A stretch of 40,495 bases of DNA from Acidobacteriota bacterium (GTDB lineage Bacteria; Acidobacteriota; Terriglobia; Bryobacterales; Bryobacteraceae): positions 1-40,495 of the forward strand of contig JAPKYZ010000103.1 in assembly GCA_026394055.1 (NCBI GenBank), read 5' to 3'. Position 1 is the first letter of the stretch. The number at the start of each line of letters is the position of its first letter. A program made the position numbers and the translations under genes. The notes beneath the pieces are model-generated. The model was not told the DNA's origin. It saw nothing but the letters and a program-made list of their open reading frames with translations, and made no database searches. Below are positions 30,417 through 40,495 of the stretch, one piece after another.

Positions 30417-32087
30417 CTAACGCTTCCCTGGGGCCGTGGGCCGCAGGCTGATGACCCGGTTCACCGCCGGCGGCGCAGGGAAGGTCTCACGCGCACCATT
30501 CGGCCACAGCACGACGATGCGGGAGATCACCGGCTTGTCGCCCAACCCAAAATGCACCCGGATGTCGCTGGCCGACGCGTAGCTGGAATCGGTGTGGACA
30601 CGCCGCACCAGTGGCCGCAAGTCCTCGCGATAGACGGTCACCACCGCCCCCGCCGTCACCGGAGCTTCGAGGCGAACATCCAGCCAGCTCTGCGGCGGAG
30701 CTTCATTCAGCAACACGCGGACCGGGCCGCCGTTGCTGGTGACGATGATGTCGGTGTCCCCGTCGTTATCCAAATCGCCAAACGCAGCTCCGCGCGAAAT
30801 CTCGGGCACGGCAAACACCGGGCCGCCCTCCGCCGAAGCGTCGGTGAACTTGCCACGCCCGTCGCCACGGATCAGCAGATTGCGCTCCCGGAAAGGCCGC
30901 GGCTGGCCGCGCTGTTCTTCGCGCAAGGTGACGGCCCCGTTGGCCACAAACAGGTCAAGCGCTCCGTCATTGTCAAAGTCCAGCCAATCGGTGCCGAAGC
31001 CGGTCAGCGTGAAGGTGATCGGGTATAGCCCGGTCGCCCGGGTGACATCGAGAAACGTCGGCCATCCATTGGGCGCAGGCCCTTCGTTGCGGTAGAGCGT
31101 CGCGCCTTCACGCATTAGGTTGACGACGAACAGATCGTCGTCGCCATCCTGGTCATAGTCACCCACGGCCACGCCCATGCCGGCCTTCGCGAGACCGTCC
31201 TCGGAGTAGGCCGCTCCCGATTCAATCCCCAGCTGCTTGAACGTTCCGTTCTGCTGGTTGATCCAGACGTGATTGGCGGCAGTGTCGTTGGCCACAAACA
31301 GGTCCAACCAGCCGTCCGCATTCAGGTCCGCCGCGGAAACGCCCAGCCCCGGCCCCAACGCCTGGTCGATGCCAGCTTTGGTGGTGACATCGCTAAATTT
31401 GCCGCCATCGTTGTGGTAGAGCCGGGCCGACATGGGGGTGTAGACCCGGGGGGTGCAGTAGTCGGGCTCCCCGGTGGGCGCCTGGCACTTCTTGTTGCCG
31501 TCGCGCGGAAAGTTAACGTAGCTCAAGATCACCAGGTCCAGCTTGCCGTCGCGGTCATAGTCAAAGAACGAAGCCGAGGTGCTCCACTGGTGGGCCACAG
31601 GCGGCGCGGGCAGCGCCACTTCAGTGAACTTCCCTGCCCCGTCGTTGCGATAGAGCGCGCGGCTGCCGTAGCCGGTGATCAGGAGATCAAGGTCGCCGTC
31701 CTGGTCAATATCGCCGGTGGCTGCGCCCATGCCGTAGCCACTGTAGTTGAGGCCGGAGCCCGCAGTGACGTCGGTAAACTGTAACTTGCCGGAGGGCACT
31801 AGTTCATTGCGGTAGAGCTTGCCGGCGCCGACGCTCTGGACCAGATAGACGTCCAGGTCGCCATCACCATCCATGTCAAACACGGCCACGCCCGCGCCCA
31901 TGATCTCGGGCATCGCGAACTCGCCCTTGGCACCCGTCTCATGCGTGAACTGGAGGCCCACCTCCGCCGCGGCTTCACGGAAGATCGGCTTGGCGCTCCC
32001 GGCGTGCGGTGTGGGCTTGTTGGCGCAGGAGGTGAGGGCAGCAACGGCCAGTGCCGCCAGCAGGGACCAGGAGGGTACTCGAGACAT
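30417..32087 (-). CDS. CRTAC1-family lipoprotein with VCBS/FG-GAP repeats and ASPIC/UnbV domain
   Basis: A 556-residue protein. The lipoprotein signal ends LAVAALTSC. Seven calcium-type loops follow in a beta-propeller: FDMDGDGDLDVYLVQ, GDIDQDGDLDLLITG, FDYDRDGKLDLVILS, ADLNADGWLDLFVAND, GDYDQDGDDDLFVVN, LDFDNDGALDLFVANG and GDLDNDGDTDIIVTS. The C-terminal ASPIC/UnbV domain contains GDKPVISRIVVLWPNGARET. These are usually surface proteins. ATG at 32087 overlaps the TPR stop (TGATG), so both are translated together at the end of the oxidase operon. Its link to respiration is unknown. Confidence 0.9.
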   Translation of the reverse strand: MSRVPSWSLLAALAVAALTSCANKPTPHAGSAKPIFREAAAEVGLQFTHETGAKGEFAMPEIMGAGVAVFDMDGDGDLDVYLVQSVGAGKLYRNELVPSGKLQFTDVTAGSGLNYSGYGMGAATGDIDQDGDLDLLITGYGSRALYRNDGAGKFTEVALPAPPVAHQWSTSASFFDYDRDGKLDLVILSYVNFPRDGNKKCQAPTGEPDYCTPRVYTPMSARLYHNDGGKFSDVTTKAGIDQALGPGLGVSAADLNADGWLDLFVANDTAANHVWINQQNGTFKQLGIESGAAYSEDGLAKAGMGVAVGDYDQDGDDDLFVVNLMREGATLYRNEGPAPNGWPTFLDVTRATGLYPITFTLTGFGTDWLDFDNDGALDLFVANGAVTLREEQRGQPRPFRERNLLIRGDGRGKFTDASAEGGPVFAVPEISRGAAFGDLDNDGDTDIIVTSNGGPVRVLLNEAPPQSWLDVRLEAPVTAGAVVTVYREDLRPLVRRVHTDSSYASASDIRVHFGLGDKPVISRIVVLWPNGARETFPAPPAVNRVISLRPTAPGKR

Positions 32088-33421
32088 CACCTTAAGCGTG
32101 CCAGATCTTGCTCAATGGCGTTAGCCAGCTGCGCCTGCCCCCACTTGGCGGCTCTTTCGCGCGCTGCCAGTAGGCTGGCGCGGGCCCGGGTGGCGTCGCC
32201 GGCTCGTGCTTGCGTGGCGCCCAGGGCGTAGAGGTAGGTGGGCGTCGCCTCTTCGTCGCCGCGGGCCGCCTTTTCCAGATGCGCGATCGCTTCGCTGTAC
32301 CGCTTCTGGTTCGCTTCGATGCGGCCCAATTGAAAATAGGAGTTGGCCGCCGCCGGGTTGATCTCAATTGCGCGCTGAAACTCGCGCGCCGCCTCGGCCA
32401 GTTTGCCGCCCTCCTGCAGCAGTGCACCCAGATTGTGGTGAGCGTCCGCGTTGCCCGGGTCGATCTGGATCACCCGCTCAAACGCCTGCCGAGCCTCGGC
32501 CGGTTGCCGGTTCATGCCGCACAGCACGCCGTAGTTGTAGTAGGCGTCGGCCGAATTGGGCGCAAGCTGGATGGCCGAGCGGTAGGCTTGGGCGGCCTTG
32601 TCGGGTTGATTCAGCCGGGCGTAGAGCGTGATCAGATTGACGTGGGCCTGGGCGATCTTGGGGTCGAGTTGCAGCGCCTGGAGTTGCAGCTCGACCGCCG
32701 CCGCCAGTTGCCCCTGCGCTTCGGCGGACTGGGCCTGCCGCAGGAACCGCGATGGCCCGGCATTCATCTCCCGCACGGTCTCCATCAGCGGGTCGGGCAG
32801 CGGCGGGGCGCTGGTCTTGATCTTGGGATACTGCGCCATGTAGAACTGCGCCCGCTCTGCCTGCCCCGTGCGCTGCAGATGTTGGGCGAGGGCGAAGGCA
32901 GCCGCACCGTAGGCGGGATAGGCCGCGAGTGCCTTCTCGTAATAGGCCGGCTGGTTGGCGGAGCGGCCATAGCCGAACAGCGCCTGCGGCTGATTGGGCT
33001 CCTGCGCCAGCACCTGCTGGTAGGCGCGGGCGGCCGCCTCGTTGTGGCCTTGGGTCATCTCCGCATCGGCGAGCCCGAGCCGAGCGGTCAGCTGTTGCGG
33101 CTGGATCTTCAGCGCCGCTTCGAACATATCCGCTGCCCGTGGAGCGTCACCGGCGGCAGCGGCGGCCTGCGCCAACAGATACGGCCAATCAAAGCGCTTC
33201 GGCTCCAATTCGAAAGCTCGCTGATAGCAGGCTTGCGCTCCGGCCAGCTGCTCGTGCGCGTGCAGCACCATGCCGAAGCGGCCCACGGCGGTGGGGTCAT
33301 TGGGTTTGGCTTGAGCGTCGGATTGGGCCACGCTGATGGCGCGGCGGATGGAGGGGAGAAACGGCTGAGTGTCGAGGGTGGGGAGAGGTGTGGTGGCGCG
33401 CGGGAGTCCGCACGCCACCAA
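32087..33421 (-). CDS. TPR-repeat lipoprotein-like protein, start unclear
   Basis: The protein holds about ten TPR units, for example AVGRFGMVLHAHEQLAGAQA, YQRAFELEPKRFDWPYLLAQ, YRSAIQLAPNSADAYYNYGV, FERVIQIDPGNADAHHNLGA and FQRAIEINPAAANSYFQLGR. It is most likely a scaffold. Upstream of the repeats the frame reads RRTGEALIFLLLVACG, a lipobox-like end with Cys, but no ATG, GTG or TTG precedes it inside a sensible distance: the only candidates are TTG/GTG at 33421/33418 inside the hydrophobic run, or ATG at 33595 deep within the subunit IV gene. The coordinate given is therefore a minimum. The gene overlaps or abuts the oxidase subunit IV gene and is followed by coupled CRTAC1. Confidence 0.8.
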   Translation of the reverse strand: MVACGLPRATTPLPTLDTQPFLPSIRRAISVAQSDAQAKPNDPTAVGRFGMVLHAHEQLAGAQACYQRAFELEPKRFDWPYLLAQAAAAAGDAPRAADMFEAALKIQPQQLTARLGLADAEMTQGHNEAAARAYQQVLAQEPNQPQALFGYGRSANQPAYYEKALAAYPAYGAAAFALAQHLQRTGQAERAQFYMAQYPKIKTSAPPLPDPLMETVREMNAGPSRFLRQAQSAEAQGQLAAAVELQLQALQLDPKIAQAHVNLITLYARLNQPDKAAQAYRSAIQLAPNSADAYYNYGVLCGMNRQPAEARQAFERVIQIDPGNADAHHNLGALLQEGGKLAEAAREFQRAIEINPAAANSYFQLGRIEANQKRYSEAIAHLEKAARGDEEATPTYLYALGATQARAGDATRARASLLAARERAAKWGQAQLANAIEQDLARLR

Positions 33422-33432
33422 CAGCAGAAAGA

Positions 33433-33891
33433 TTAGTGCTTCGCCGGTTCGGCGGCCGGTGCGGCCGTGGCCGGAGCCGCGCCTGTGGCGGGAGCCACCG
33501 GCTTGTCCAGATCCGCCGGAGAGATCAGGCCCGGCGACGGACCCTTCCAGTTGGCGGGTTTCGGTTCGATGCGGCTGCCAATATCGATAAGGCACAGGAT
33601 CAACAAGAATGAAAGGAACAGCAGAGACGACAAGAAGATGATCGCATTGACGGCGCTGTCATGGCGCAGGTGCATGAAAAACAGTGCCACCAGCGTCGCC
33701 TTACAGGTGGCGATGAGGACCGCGATGATGACGTTCGCCGAGCCGAAGTCGAAGCTCGCGGCCGAAACGGTGATCACGGTCAGAAACAGGAGAGCGATCA
33801 GGATGCCCAGATAGAGCTTCCAGTCGTTCGAATGGTCATGGTGACCGGCGGCATGAGCGCCCGGGGTCGTAGTTGGTGCGTGTTGGCTCAT
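33433..33891 (-). CDS. ctaF: Cytochrome oxidase subunit IV-like (prokaryotic COX4) protein
   Basis: A 152-residue membrane protein. Three helices are seen: about 30-50 (LYLGILIALLFLTVITVSAA), 60-78 (VIIAVLIATCKATLVALFFM) and 90-110 (AIIFLSSLLFLSFLLILCLI). This is the COX4_pro pattern, with HLRHDS after the second helix. A His-rich start (HHDHSNDW) and an Ala/Pro-rich tail flank the core. It is a small accessory subunit stabilising subunits I and III. It follows subunit III by 4 bases. The start MSQHAP (33891) was chosen over an upstream ATG by position after the subunit III stop. Confidence 0.85.
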   Translation of the reverse strand: MSQHAPTTTPGAHAAGHHDHSNDWKLYLGILIALLFLTVITVSAASFDFGSANVIIAVLIATCKATLVALFFMHLRHDSAVNAIIFLSSLLFLSFLLILCLIDIGSRIEPKPANWKGPSPGLISPADLDKPVAPATGAAPATAAPAAEPAKH

Positions 33892-33895
33892 TCGT

Positions 33896-34582
<687 letters not shown>

Positions 34583-34602
34583 AGGTACGATTTGCTCCTG
34601 AG

Positions 34603-36252
<1,650 letters not shown>

Positions 36253-36277
36253 ACAGTTCTTCGCCTGTTCCTCTAGT

Positions 36278-37219
36278 CTACTTCTGCTTCTTAATGAATT
36301 CGATCAGCGCGAGGATCTCGCGATCACGCAGCAAACCCTGGTAGGTCGGCATGATGCCTTCAAAGCCGCTCACCACCATCGCCTGCGGTTGCAGAATCGA
36401 GGTGCGGATGTAGTTCTCATCCATCATCATGTCGCGGCCATCGGTCATCTTGCGCATATTGCCGTAGGAACCCTTCCAGGTGGGGCCTTGACCCTTGACG
36501 CCGTTTAGGGAGTGGCACGTCGAGCAACCGCGCGACTCATACAGCAGCGCGCCCAGCTCCGCCAGCGGCATCGTCCGCAGGTTCGGCGGACCGTTCTGGA
36601 GATAGTCCTCATACTGCGTCTGCGACATCACCACAATCTTGGCGTTCATCCCGGAGTGGCCCTTGCCGCAATACTCGGTGCACTGCACCTGGTATTCGCC
36701 CGGGATGTTGGATTGGAACCACTGCTCCGTGTAGCGGTTCGGCAGCACATCCATTTTGATCCGGAAGTTGGGGATGAAGAAGCTGTGCAGCACGTCTTTC
36801 GACTGCATGATCAACTTCACCGGCTTGCCGGCCGGGACGTAGAGCTCGCCCAGCGACCGCATGCCGTCCGGATACTCGAAGGTCCAAATCCACTTCTCGC
36901 CCGTCAGGTTGATCTCGAGCGCGTCGCCCGGGGCCACCGTGGCCGTCATATAGTCCTTGAAGCCCCAGAAGAAGACCACCAGGCACAGCAGCAAGGGGAT
37001 GATGGACCACGTGAGCTCCAAGCCCAAGTGGTGAGTTATGTTGGGCGTCCGGTCATTGGCCGACTTGCGCCGGTAGCGGGCCACAAACACCACGATCAGA
37101 CCGGCGATCAGCAGGAAGAACCCGATATTCAGCAGAACGATGAACATGAAGAGGTTGTCCACCGCGGCGGCGTGCGCCGTACCCTGCATGGGTAGAAAGA
37201 AATCACGAAACCAGCTCAT
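36278..37219 (-). CDS. ctaC: Cytochrome c oxidase subunit II with fused cytochrome c domain
   Basis: 313 residues. Two membrane helices (about 22-45 and 70-90) are followed by the cupredoxin domain (about 100-210) that holds CuA. The motif is VQCTEYCGKGHSGM, with two Cys, His and Met; another His is in LHSFFIPNF. A C-terminal monohaem cytochrome c follows (about 225-313): CSTCHS binds the haem and the Met in GIMPTYQG is the distal ligand. The fused cytochrome defines a caa3-type enzyme, which can take electrons directly from the ACIII complex. It overlaps the SCO1 gene by 4 bases (ATGA). Confidence 0.96.
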   Translation of the reverse strand: MSWFRDFFLPMQGTAHAAAVDNLFMFIVLLNIGFFLLIAGLIVVFVARYRRKSANDRTPNITHHLGLELTWSIIPLLLCLVVFFWGFKDYMTATVAPGDALEINLTGEKWIWTFEYPDGMRSLGELYVPAGKPVKLIMQSKDVLHSFFIPNFRIKMDVLPNRYTEQWFQSNIPGEYQVQCTEYCGKGHSGMNAKIVVMSQTQYEDYLQNGPPNLRTMPLAELGALLYESRGCSTCHSLNGVKGQGPTWKGSYGNMRKMTDGRDMMMDENYIRTSILQPQAMVVSGFEGIMPTYQGLLRDREILALIEFIKKQK

Positions 37220-38043
37220 TGATTCACCGCCAAGTGGGGCACGGCCTTACGCTCTCCCCGAAACATTTTCAGTAGAAATAATCCAATTGCGAGCATTGTC
37301 AACACCCCGCCCAATTTCATGACATTCGTGGCGGCTACCACGTACGCACCAGCCTTGGGATCGTAGTGAAAGCACCACAACAACAGTTTGTCAGCGGTCA
37401 GCGGGCCGATCTTTTCCTCGCTTGCCTCAGCCAAAGCCAGCCGAACATCCTGTGGCTTATATTTGATGCCGTACAAGTAGCGGGAGACCTTTCCTTCGGG
37501 CGTCAAAATCATGATCGCGGAAGAGTGCGCATACTGCTGCGTCTTCGCGTCGAACTTGTACCGCCAGCCCACTTGCTCCGCCAATTTCTTGACGTTGCTC
37601 TGGTAGTCAGCAAAGAAGTGCCAGCCCGGAGCGGGCCGGTCAAAACTCGCGAGCACGGTCTGCCGCTTGTTGGCCGCCAGATTCCACGTTTCGGTGGGAT
37701 CGATCGAGATCGTAATGACGTCGTACTCTTTCCCGGGCGTCCAGGGAATCTCGCGCAGGACCGCCGTCTCACCATTCAAAACCAAATTGCACAGCATCGG
37801 GCAGGTGTAATAGACCAGATTCAAGATCACGGGTCTGCCCTGCCGGAAGTACTGCTTTAAGGCCTTCGGGTATCCATCGAGCCCCATGAACTCCAGGTTC
37901 AGGTCGATCGATTTCCCCAACTGCTCATCTACTCCGACGCCTTCCAGTTCTCGCGGCTTTTCGGGATCTTTCGCCCAGACGGGTGCCTCAGCGCCCGCAA
38001 GGAGCGTCAGCAACACCACCGCAGCTGGCAGGGTTCGGGTCAC
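37216..38043 (-). CDS. SCO1/SenC family copper-delivery protein
   Basis: A 275-residue exported thioredoxin-fold protein. An N-terminal signal (LPAAVVLLTLLAGAEAPVWA) is followed by the SCO domain with NLVYYTCPMLCNLVLNG, the CxxxC copper site, and the later His in YAHSSAIMILTPEGKVSRYL. A C-terminal membrane helix (VLTMLAIGLFLLKMF) anchors it. It likely inserts copper into CuA of the adjacent subunit II. The start is GTG at 38043, overlapping the previous stop (GTGA). Position between the ACIII genes and subunit II fits oxidase assembly. Confidence 0.92.
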   Translation of the reverse strand: MTRTLPAAVVLLTLLAGAEAPVWAKDPEKPRELEGVGVDEQLGKSIDLNLEFMGLDGYPKALKQYFRQGRPVILNLVYYTCPMLCNLVLNGETAVLREIPWTPGKEYDVITISIDPTETWNLAANKRQTVLASFDRPAPGWHFFADYQSNVKKLAEQVGWRYKFDAKTQQYAHSSAIMILTPEGKVSRYLYGIKYKPQDVRLALAEASEEKIGPLTADKLLLWCFHYDPKAGAYVVAATNVMKLGGVLTMLAIGLFLLKMFRGERKAVPHLAVNQ

Positions 38044-38510
38044 TTGTGGGGCGCTGCTCCCGGTGCGGGGGTGGAAGGAGCGGCAGCGGCAGCGGCAGCC
38101 GCCCCGGCAGCAGCCGGATCAGCTTCCGGAGCCTTCACGGGCGACGGCTTGGTGGGATAGAACAGCTTGCCCGCTTTGGCTTCGACGGCAAACAGCTCCA
38201 TCGCGCGATCGATCGGTAGGCGCACGGCCTTCTTTTCGGCGTCCGCGTAGCGATAGTGGTTCAGCTGCTGGGCTTCCTTGGTCCGGATCTCCTGCAGCTC
38301 CGGGCTGTCCTGCGTGAGGACGCTCTCACTGATGTTCTGATCCAAGGTGGCCTGGAACAGGTAGTCCACGGCCAGCACCACCAGCACGAGCGTGATCACA
38401 ATACCGGCAGCAAAGGCCAACACCCAGGGACCACTGGGGTCCTGGCGGTCAAAGCCCTCTTTTTCCAGGGCCGCGATCTGTTCGGGAGTTAAGACTTTTG
38501 ATTCAGACAT
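38040..38510 (-). CDS. Unknown membrane protein of the ACIII-oxidase operon
   Basis: 156 residues. A cytoplasmic start (MSESKVLTPEQIAALEKEGF) is followed by a single membrane helix (about 29-52, VLAFAAGIVITLVLVVLAVD), then a periplasmic region with a Glu/Gln-rich helix (QEIRTKEAQQLNHYRYADAE) and the motif VRLPIDRAMELFAVEAKAGK. An Ala/Pro tail of low complexity ends it. I do not recognise the family. The 'IDRAMELFA' segment resembles the short periplasmic proteins often found next to ACIII genes. It is coupled to SCO1 downstream and 13 bases after actF. It may be an accessory subunit. Confidence 0.8.
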   Translation of the reverse strand: MSESKVLTPEQIAALEKEGFDRQDPSGPWVLAFAAGIVITLVLVVLAVDYLFQATLDQNISESVLTQDSPELQEIRTKEAQQLNHYRYADAEKKAVRLPIDRAMELFAVEAKAGKLFYPTKPSPVKAPEADPAAAGAAAAAAAAPSTPAPGAAPHK

Positions 38511-38523
38511 GGCGCATTCCTCC

Positions 38524-39732
38524 CTAGACGTTCACGTGAGCCAACGATTGTTCCAGCCGCGCATCGCCTTCAGGGACCAGTGAGTGCTTGCGCAACTGCC
38601 ACCAGAAGCCGAACGCGTACGTCGAAGCCACAGCGAGCCAAGCCACCGCATCCAACCAGTGCAGCCGGACGCCTTCCTTATCGAAGTTGGGCATCACGAG
38701 CCAGTAGAGATCGATGTAGCAGATGGTGAGAATCCAGAGCGCCGCCGCCAGCAGCGCACCCAGGTTCCGCTTTACCCGGCGTTGGATGAGGAAGAAGAAG
38801 GGCACGATGAAGTGGCCGAACAACAGCAGGCCGCTCACTAACTTCCAGCTACCCACCAAGCGCTTCTGATAGAACACCGTCTCTTCCGCCAGGTTGGCGT
38901 ACCAGATCAGCATGTACTGCGAGAAGGCGATGTAGGCCCAGAAAACGGTCAGTGCAAACATCCACTTGCCGAGATCATGGTAGTGCTCCAGGTTGATCGA
39001 CTGGGCGAGGATGCCGTGCTGGCGCAACCAGAGGCAAATCACGGTCACCGTCGCGATGCAGGCCAAGGCGCCGCCGGCGTAGACATAGATTCCAAAGATC
39101 GTTGAATACCAGTGCGGATTCAGCGACATGATCCAATCAAAGGCCGCCGTCGAGACGCTCAAGAAGACCAGCAGCAGGCCAGGAGCCGACCAGGCAGACG
39201 TGCTGTCCATATGCTTAATGGACTTCGTCTTGTCTTGGGCCGTCGAATTGGTGTAGATCCGAATCGCCATCACGGACCAGATCAGGACGTAGACAAACGC
39301 CCGGATCGTGAAGGCTTCCGGATTCAACCAGGATGACTTACCGAGCAGAATCTTGTCGTGCGCCACATGGTCCGAGTGGGACCATTCATAGAGGTGGTGA
39401 ATGCCACCCAGGATCGGCAGCACCAGAACGGCCGCGAGCGGCACCGTCACCATCACCGTCTCAAAAATCCGGCGGACCGTCACGCTCCAGGCGGAGCCCG
39501 TGAGGTACATCACCATCACAAAAAACAGGCAGCCCAGGGTGATCAGCGTCGAGTCAAGGAAGCCGACCAAGTACGAGCGGAAGAAGCGTTCGGAATCCTG
39601 CACATAGCCGGCCGCACAACCGGCCCAGCCGAGCAGCATCAGGAAGGCGATCACGTTCCGGACACGGGTCCAGACCGTTTCGTCCAGCCGCCAGGATTCG
39701 CGCGAGTGATCTAAAGTTGCGTATTCAATCAT
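38524..39732 (-). CDS. actF: Alternative complex III quinone-binding membrane subunit ActF
   Basis: A 402-residue membrane protein with about ten helices, related to NrfD/ActC. Landmarks are FLMLLGWAGCAAGYVQDSER, the His-rich loop GGIHHLYEWSHSDHVAHDKI, AFDWIMSLNPHWYSTIFGIY (typical of ActF, with SLNPHWYS), HYHDLGKWMFALTVFWAYIA and FSQYMLIWYANLAEETVFY. ACIII oxidises quinol and passes electrons to cytochromes. It overlaps actE by 4 bases (ATGA). Confidence 0.94.
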   Translation of the reverse strand: MIEYATLDHSRESWRLDETVWTRVRNVIAFLMLLGWAGCAAGYVQDSERFFRSYLVGFLDSTLITLGCLFFVMVMYLTGSAWSVTVRRIFETVMVTVPLAAVLVLPILGGIHHLYEWSHSDHVAHDKILLGKSSWLNPEAFTIRAFVYVLIWSVMAIRIYTNSTAQDKTKSIKHMDSTSAWSAPGLLLVFLSVSTAAFDWIMSLNPHWYSTIFGIYVYAGGALACIATVTVICLWLRQHGILAQSINLEHYHDLGKWMFALTVFWAYIAFSQYMLIWYANLAEETVFYQKRLVGSWKLVSGLLLFGHFIVPFFFLIQRRVKRNLGALLAAALWILTICYIDLYWLVMPNFDKEGVRLHWLDAVAWLAVASTYAFGFWWQLRKHSLVPEGDARLEQSLAHVNV

Positions 39733-40337
39733 CGAAGTTCGCTCCGCAATTCAGCCGGCACATCTTCCACGGTTCCCAGGGTCGAGCGCTGCAGGGCGCG
39801 GACGTAGGCCACAATCGCCCACCGGTCGCGCTCCACGATCTGGAAGCGGTAGCCCGGCATCGAACGGCGCCCGTGAGAGATCACGTTGTAGATTTCGCCG
39901 TCATTGGTCCCCATAATGCGCGGATCCATCAAATTGGTGGGGATCCAGCCGGCGGCCTTCTTCGGCACCACACCACCACCTTGACCGGTCCGGTCATGGC
40001 AAGGCGAGCAATACGTATTGAAGCGGCGCTGGCCCTGTTTCAGCAGCTCCGGCGTCACTTCCACCGGGTTCTTGCCGGCGTACTGGCCATTTTCGAGACC
40101 GGTCGAAAAAACCGCGTCTTCCTTCAAGTGGCCCACGGCGACCGTGCCCGCCACGGGGGGGCGGTTCGACCGGCCGTCGGCGAATAGAGCCGTACCGGAC
40201 TGCGCCTTGAACTTCTCCTGGCGATCCATATCCGGCCAGACTTCAATCGGCGGAACCCGTTGCGGTCCGGAGCAGCCGGCCAGTAAGGCCGCGGCCATCA
40301 GCAATGCCAGAAGCGGCATGTAGCGAGTGAGGCTCAT
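39729..40337 (-). CDS. actE: Alternative complex III monohaem cytochrome c subunit ActE
   Basis: A 202-residue lipoprotein. The signal ends LLMAAALLAGCSG, with the lipobox Cys. The next segment, RVPPIEVWPDMDRQEKFKAQ, is typical of ActE. A single CSPCHDRTGQGGG motif binds haem c, and the Met in SMPGYRFQ is a likely distal ligand. It accepts electrons in ACIII, probably for the caa3 oxidase cytochrome domain. ATG at 40337, inside the actD stop (ATGA), is preferred over the longer frame. Confidence 0.93.
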   Translation of the reverse strand: MSLTRYMPLLALLMAAALLAGCSGPQRVPPIEVWPDMDRQEKFKAQSGTALFADGRSNRPPVAGTVAVGHLKEDAVFSTGLENGQYAGKNPVEVTPELLKQGQRRFNTYCSPCHDRTGQGGGVVPKKAAGWIPTNLMDPRIMGTNDGEIYNVISHGRRSMPGYRFQIVERDRWAIVAYVRALQRSTLGTVEDVPAELRSELR

Positions 40338-40495
40338 TCTTCCACCATCTCCACCGACACCGGGTCCAGATCCTGGAGCAGCCGCTGGCATTCGGTGGCG
40401 TCAAACTTGGGGTCTGCCTTCTCGATCACCAGGACAAACTGGTCGTCGGTGATCCGGTTGGCATGACGGTAATTGAAGATCGGGTGATACAGCTG
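40334..40495 (-). CDS. actD: Alternative complex III subunit ActD (DUF3341), 3' part
   Basis: The last 53 codons of a gene that continues past the right edge. The sequence QLYHPIFNYRHANRITDDQF, then VLVIEKADPKFDATE and LLQDLDPVSVEMVEE, is the conserved C-terminus of ActD/DUF3341, a membrane-associated subunit of ACIII. The stop overlaps the actE start (ATGA). The earlier act genes are expected just beyond the window. Confidence 0.88.
   Translation of the reverse strand, partial: QLYHPIFNYRHANRITDDQFVLVIEKADPKFDATECQRLLQDLDPVSVEMVEE

Noticed and set aside
32210..33436. Open frame of about 400 codons on the plus strand
   Set aside because: It is antisense to the TPR gene and has low-complexity Leu/Gly/Arg composition without recognisable motifs.
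38076..38120. GCGGCA/GCC-type triplet run resembling a microsatellite
   Set aside because: It encodes the Ala/Pro tail of the membrane protein at 38040-38510; similar tails occur in the subunit IV protein, so it is ordinary low-complexity coding DNA.

Overview
The window is high-GC bacterial chromosome, and its gene content points to an acidobacterium of the Bryobacterales / 'Candidatus Solibacter' type. The pointers are three MacB/FtsX-like orphan permeases of the ADOP family next to PadR regulators, a very large Oar-like TonB-dependent receptor, three PEP-CTERM surface proteins, and an alternative complex III (ACIII) cluster joined to a caa3-type cytochrome oxidase cluster. The assignment rests on recognising families, not on a search.

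Layout. Positions 1-9100 and 15800-17550 are accessory DNA rich in toxin-antitoxin (TA) modules, many of them broken: a HigB/HigA-like pair (214-782), a RelE-like toxin whose antitoxin is cut short between two copies of a vapC 3' end (1717-2741), an intact vapBC (2340-2974), an orphan DUF433 gene, an intact RHH/PIN pair (8432-9081), a frameshifted higB with its higA (16497-17100), a frameshifted CopG-type antitoxin and a chimeric duplicate of TA gene ends. A 138-bp miniature transposable element interrupts a DUF4375 gene, and its core belongs to a repeat family with two more copies in the window. Ordinary genes lie between these: a two-domain metallo-beta-lactamase protein plus a serine hydrolase, an M48 protease and a class V aminotransferase.

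9097-14787 is a padR-ADOP-ADOP operon on the minus strand, and 18569-21576 is a second padR-ADOP operon on the plus strand. The two padR genes share a motif just before their start codons. Between them lie an SRPBCC/ArsR pair, the decayed TA cluster and a PEP-CTERM gene. 21624-29817 holds a TIM-barrel sugar isomerase-like gene, the TonB-dependent receptor, a sodium/solute symporter with an in-frame amber codon and a tiny upstream membrane protein, a Tat-signal aldo/keto reductase and a PA14-like PEP-CTERM protein. Together these may handle uptake and processing of a sugar-like nutrient.

29880-40495 is all minus strand. After a YjbQ-family gene comes the 3' part of one long, tightly packed respiratory operon, read from the right edge: actD (partial), actE, actF, a small membrane protein, SCO1, oxidase subunits II (with fused cytochrome c), I, III and IV, then a TPR protein and a CRTAC1/VCBS-repeat lipoprotein. 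ACIII would pass electrons from quinol to the caa3 oxidase, SCO1 would help build the CuA centre, and the last two genes may serve assembly or the cell surface. No rRNA, tRNA or CRISPR array was recognised.
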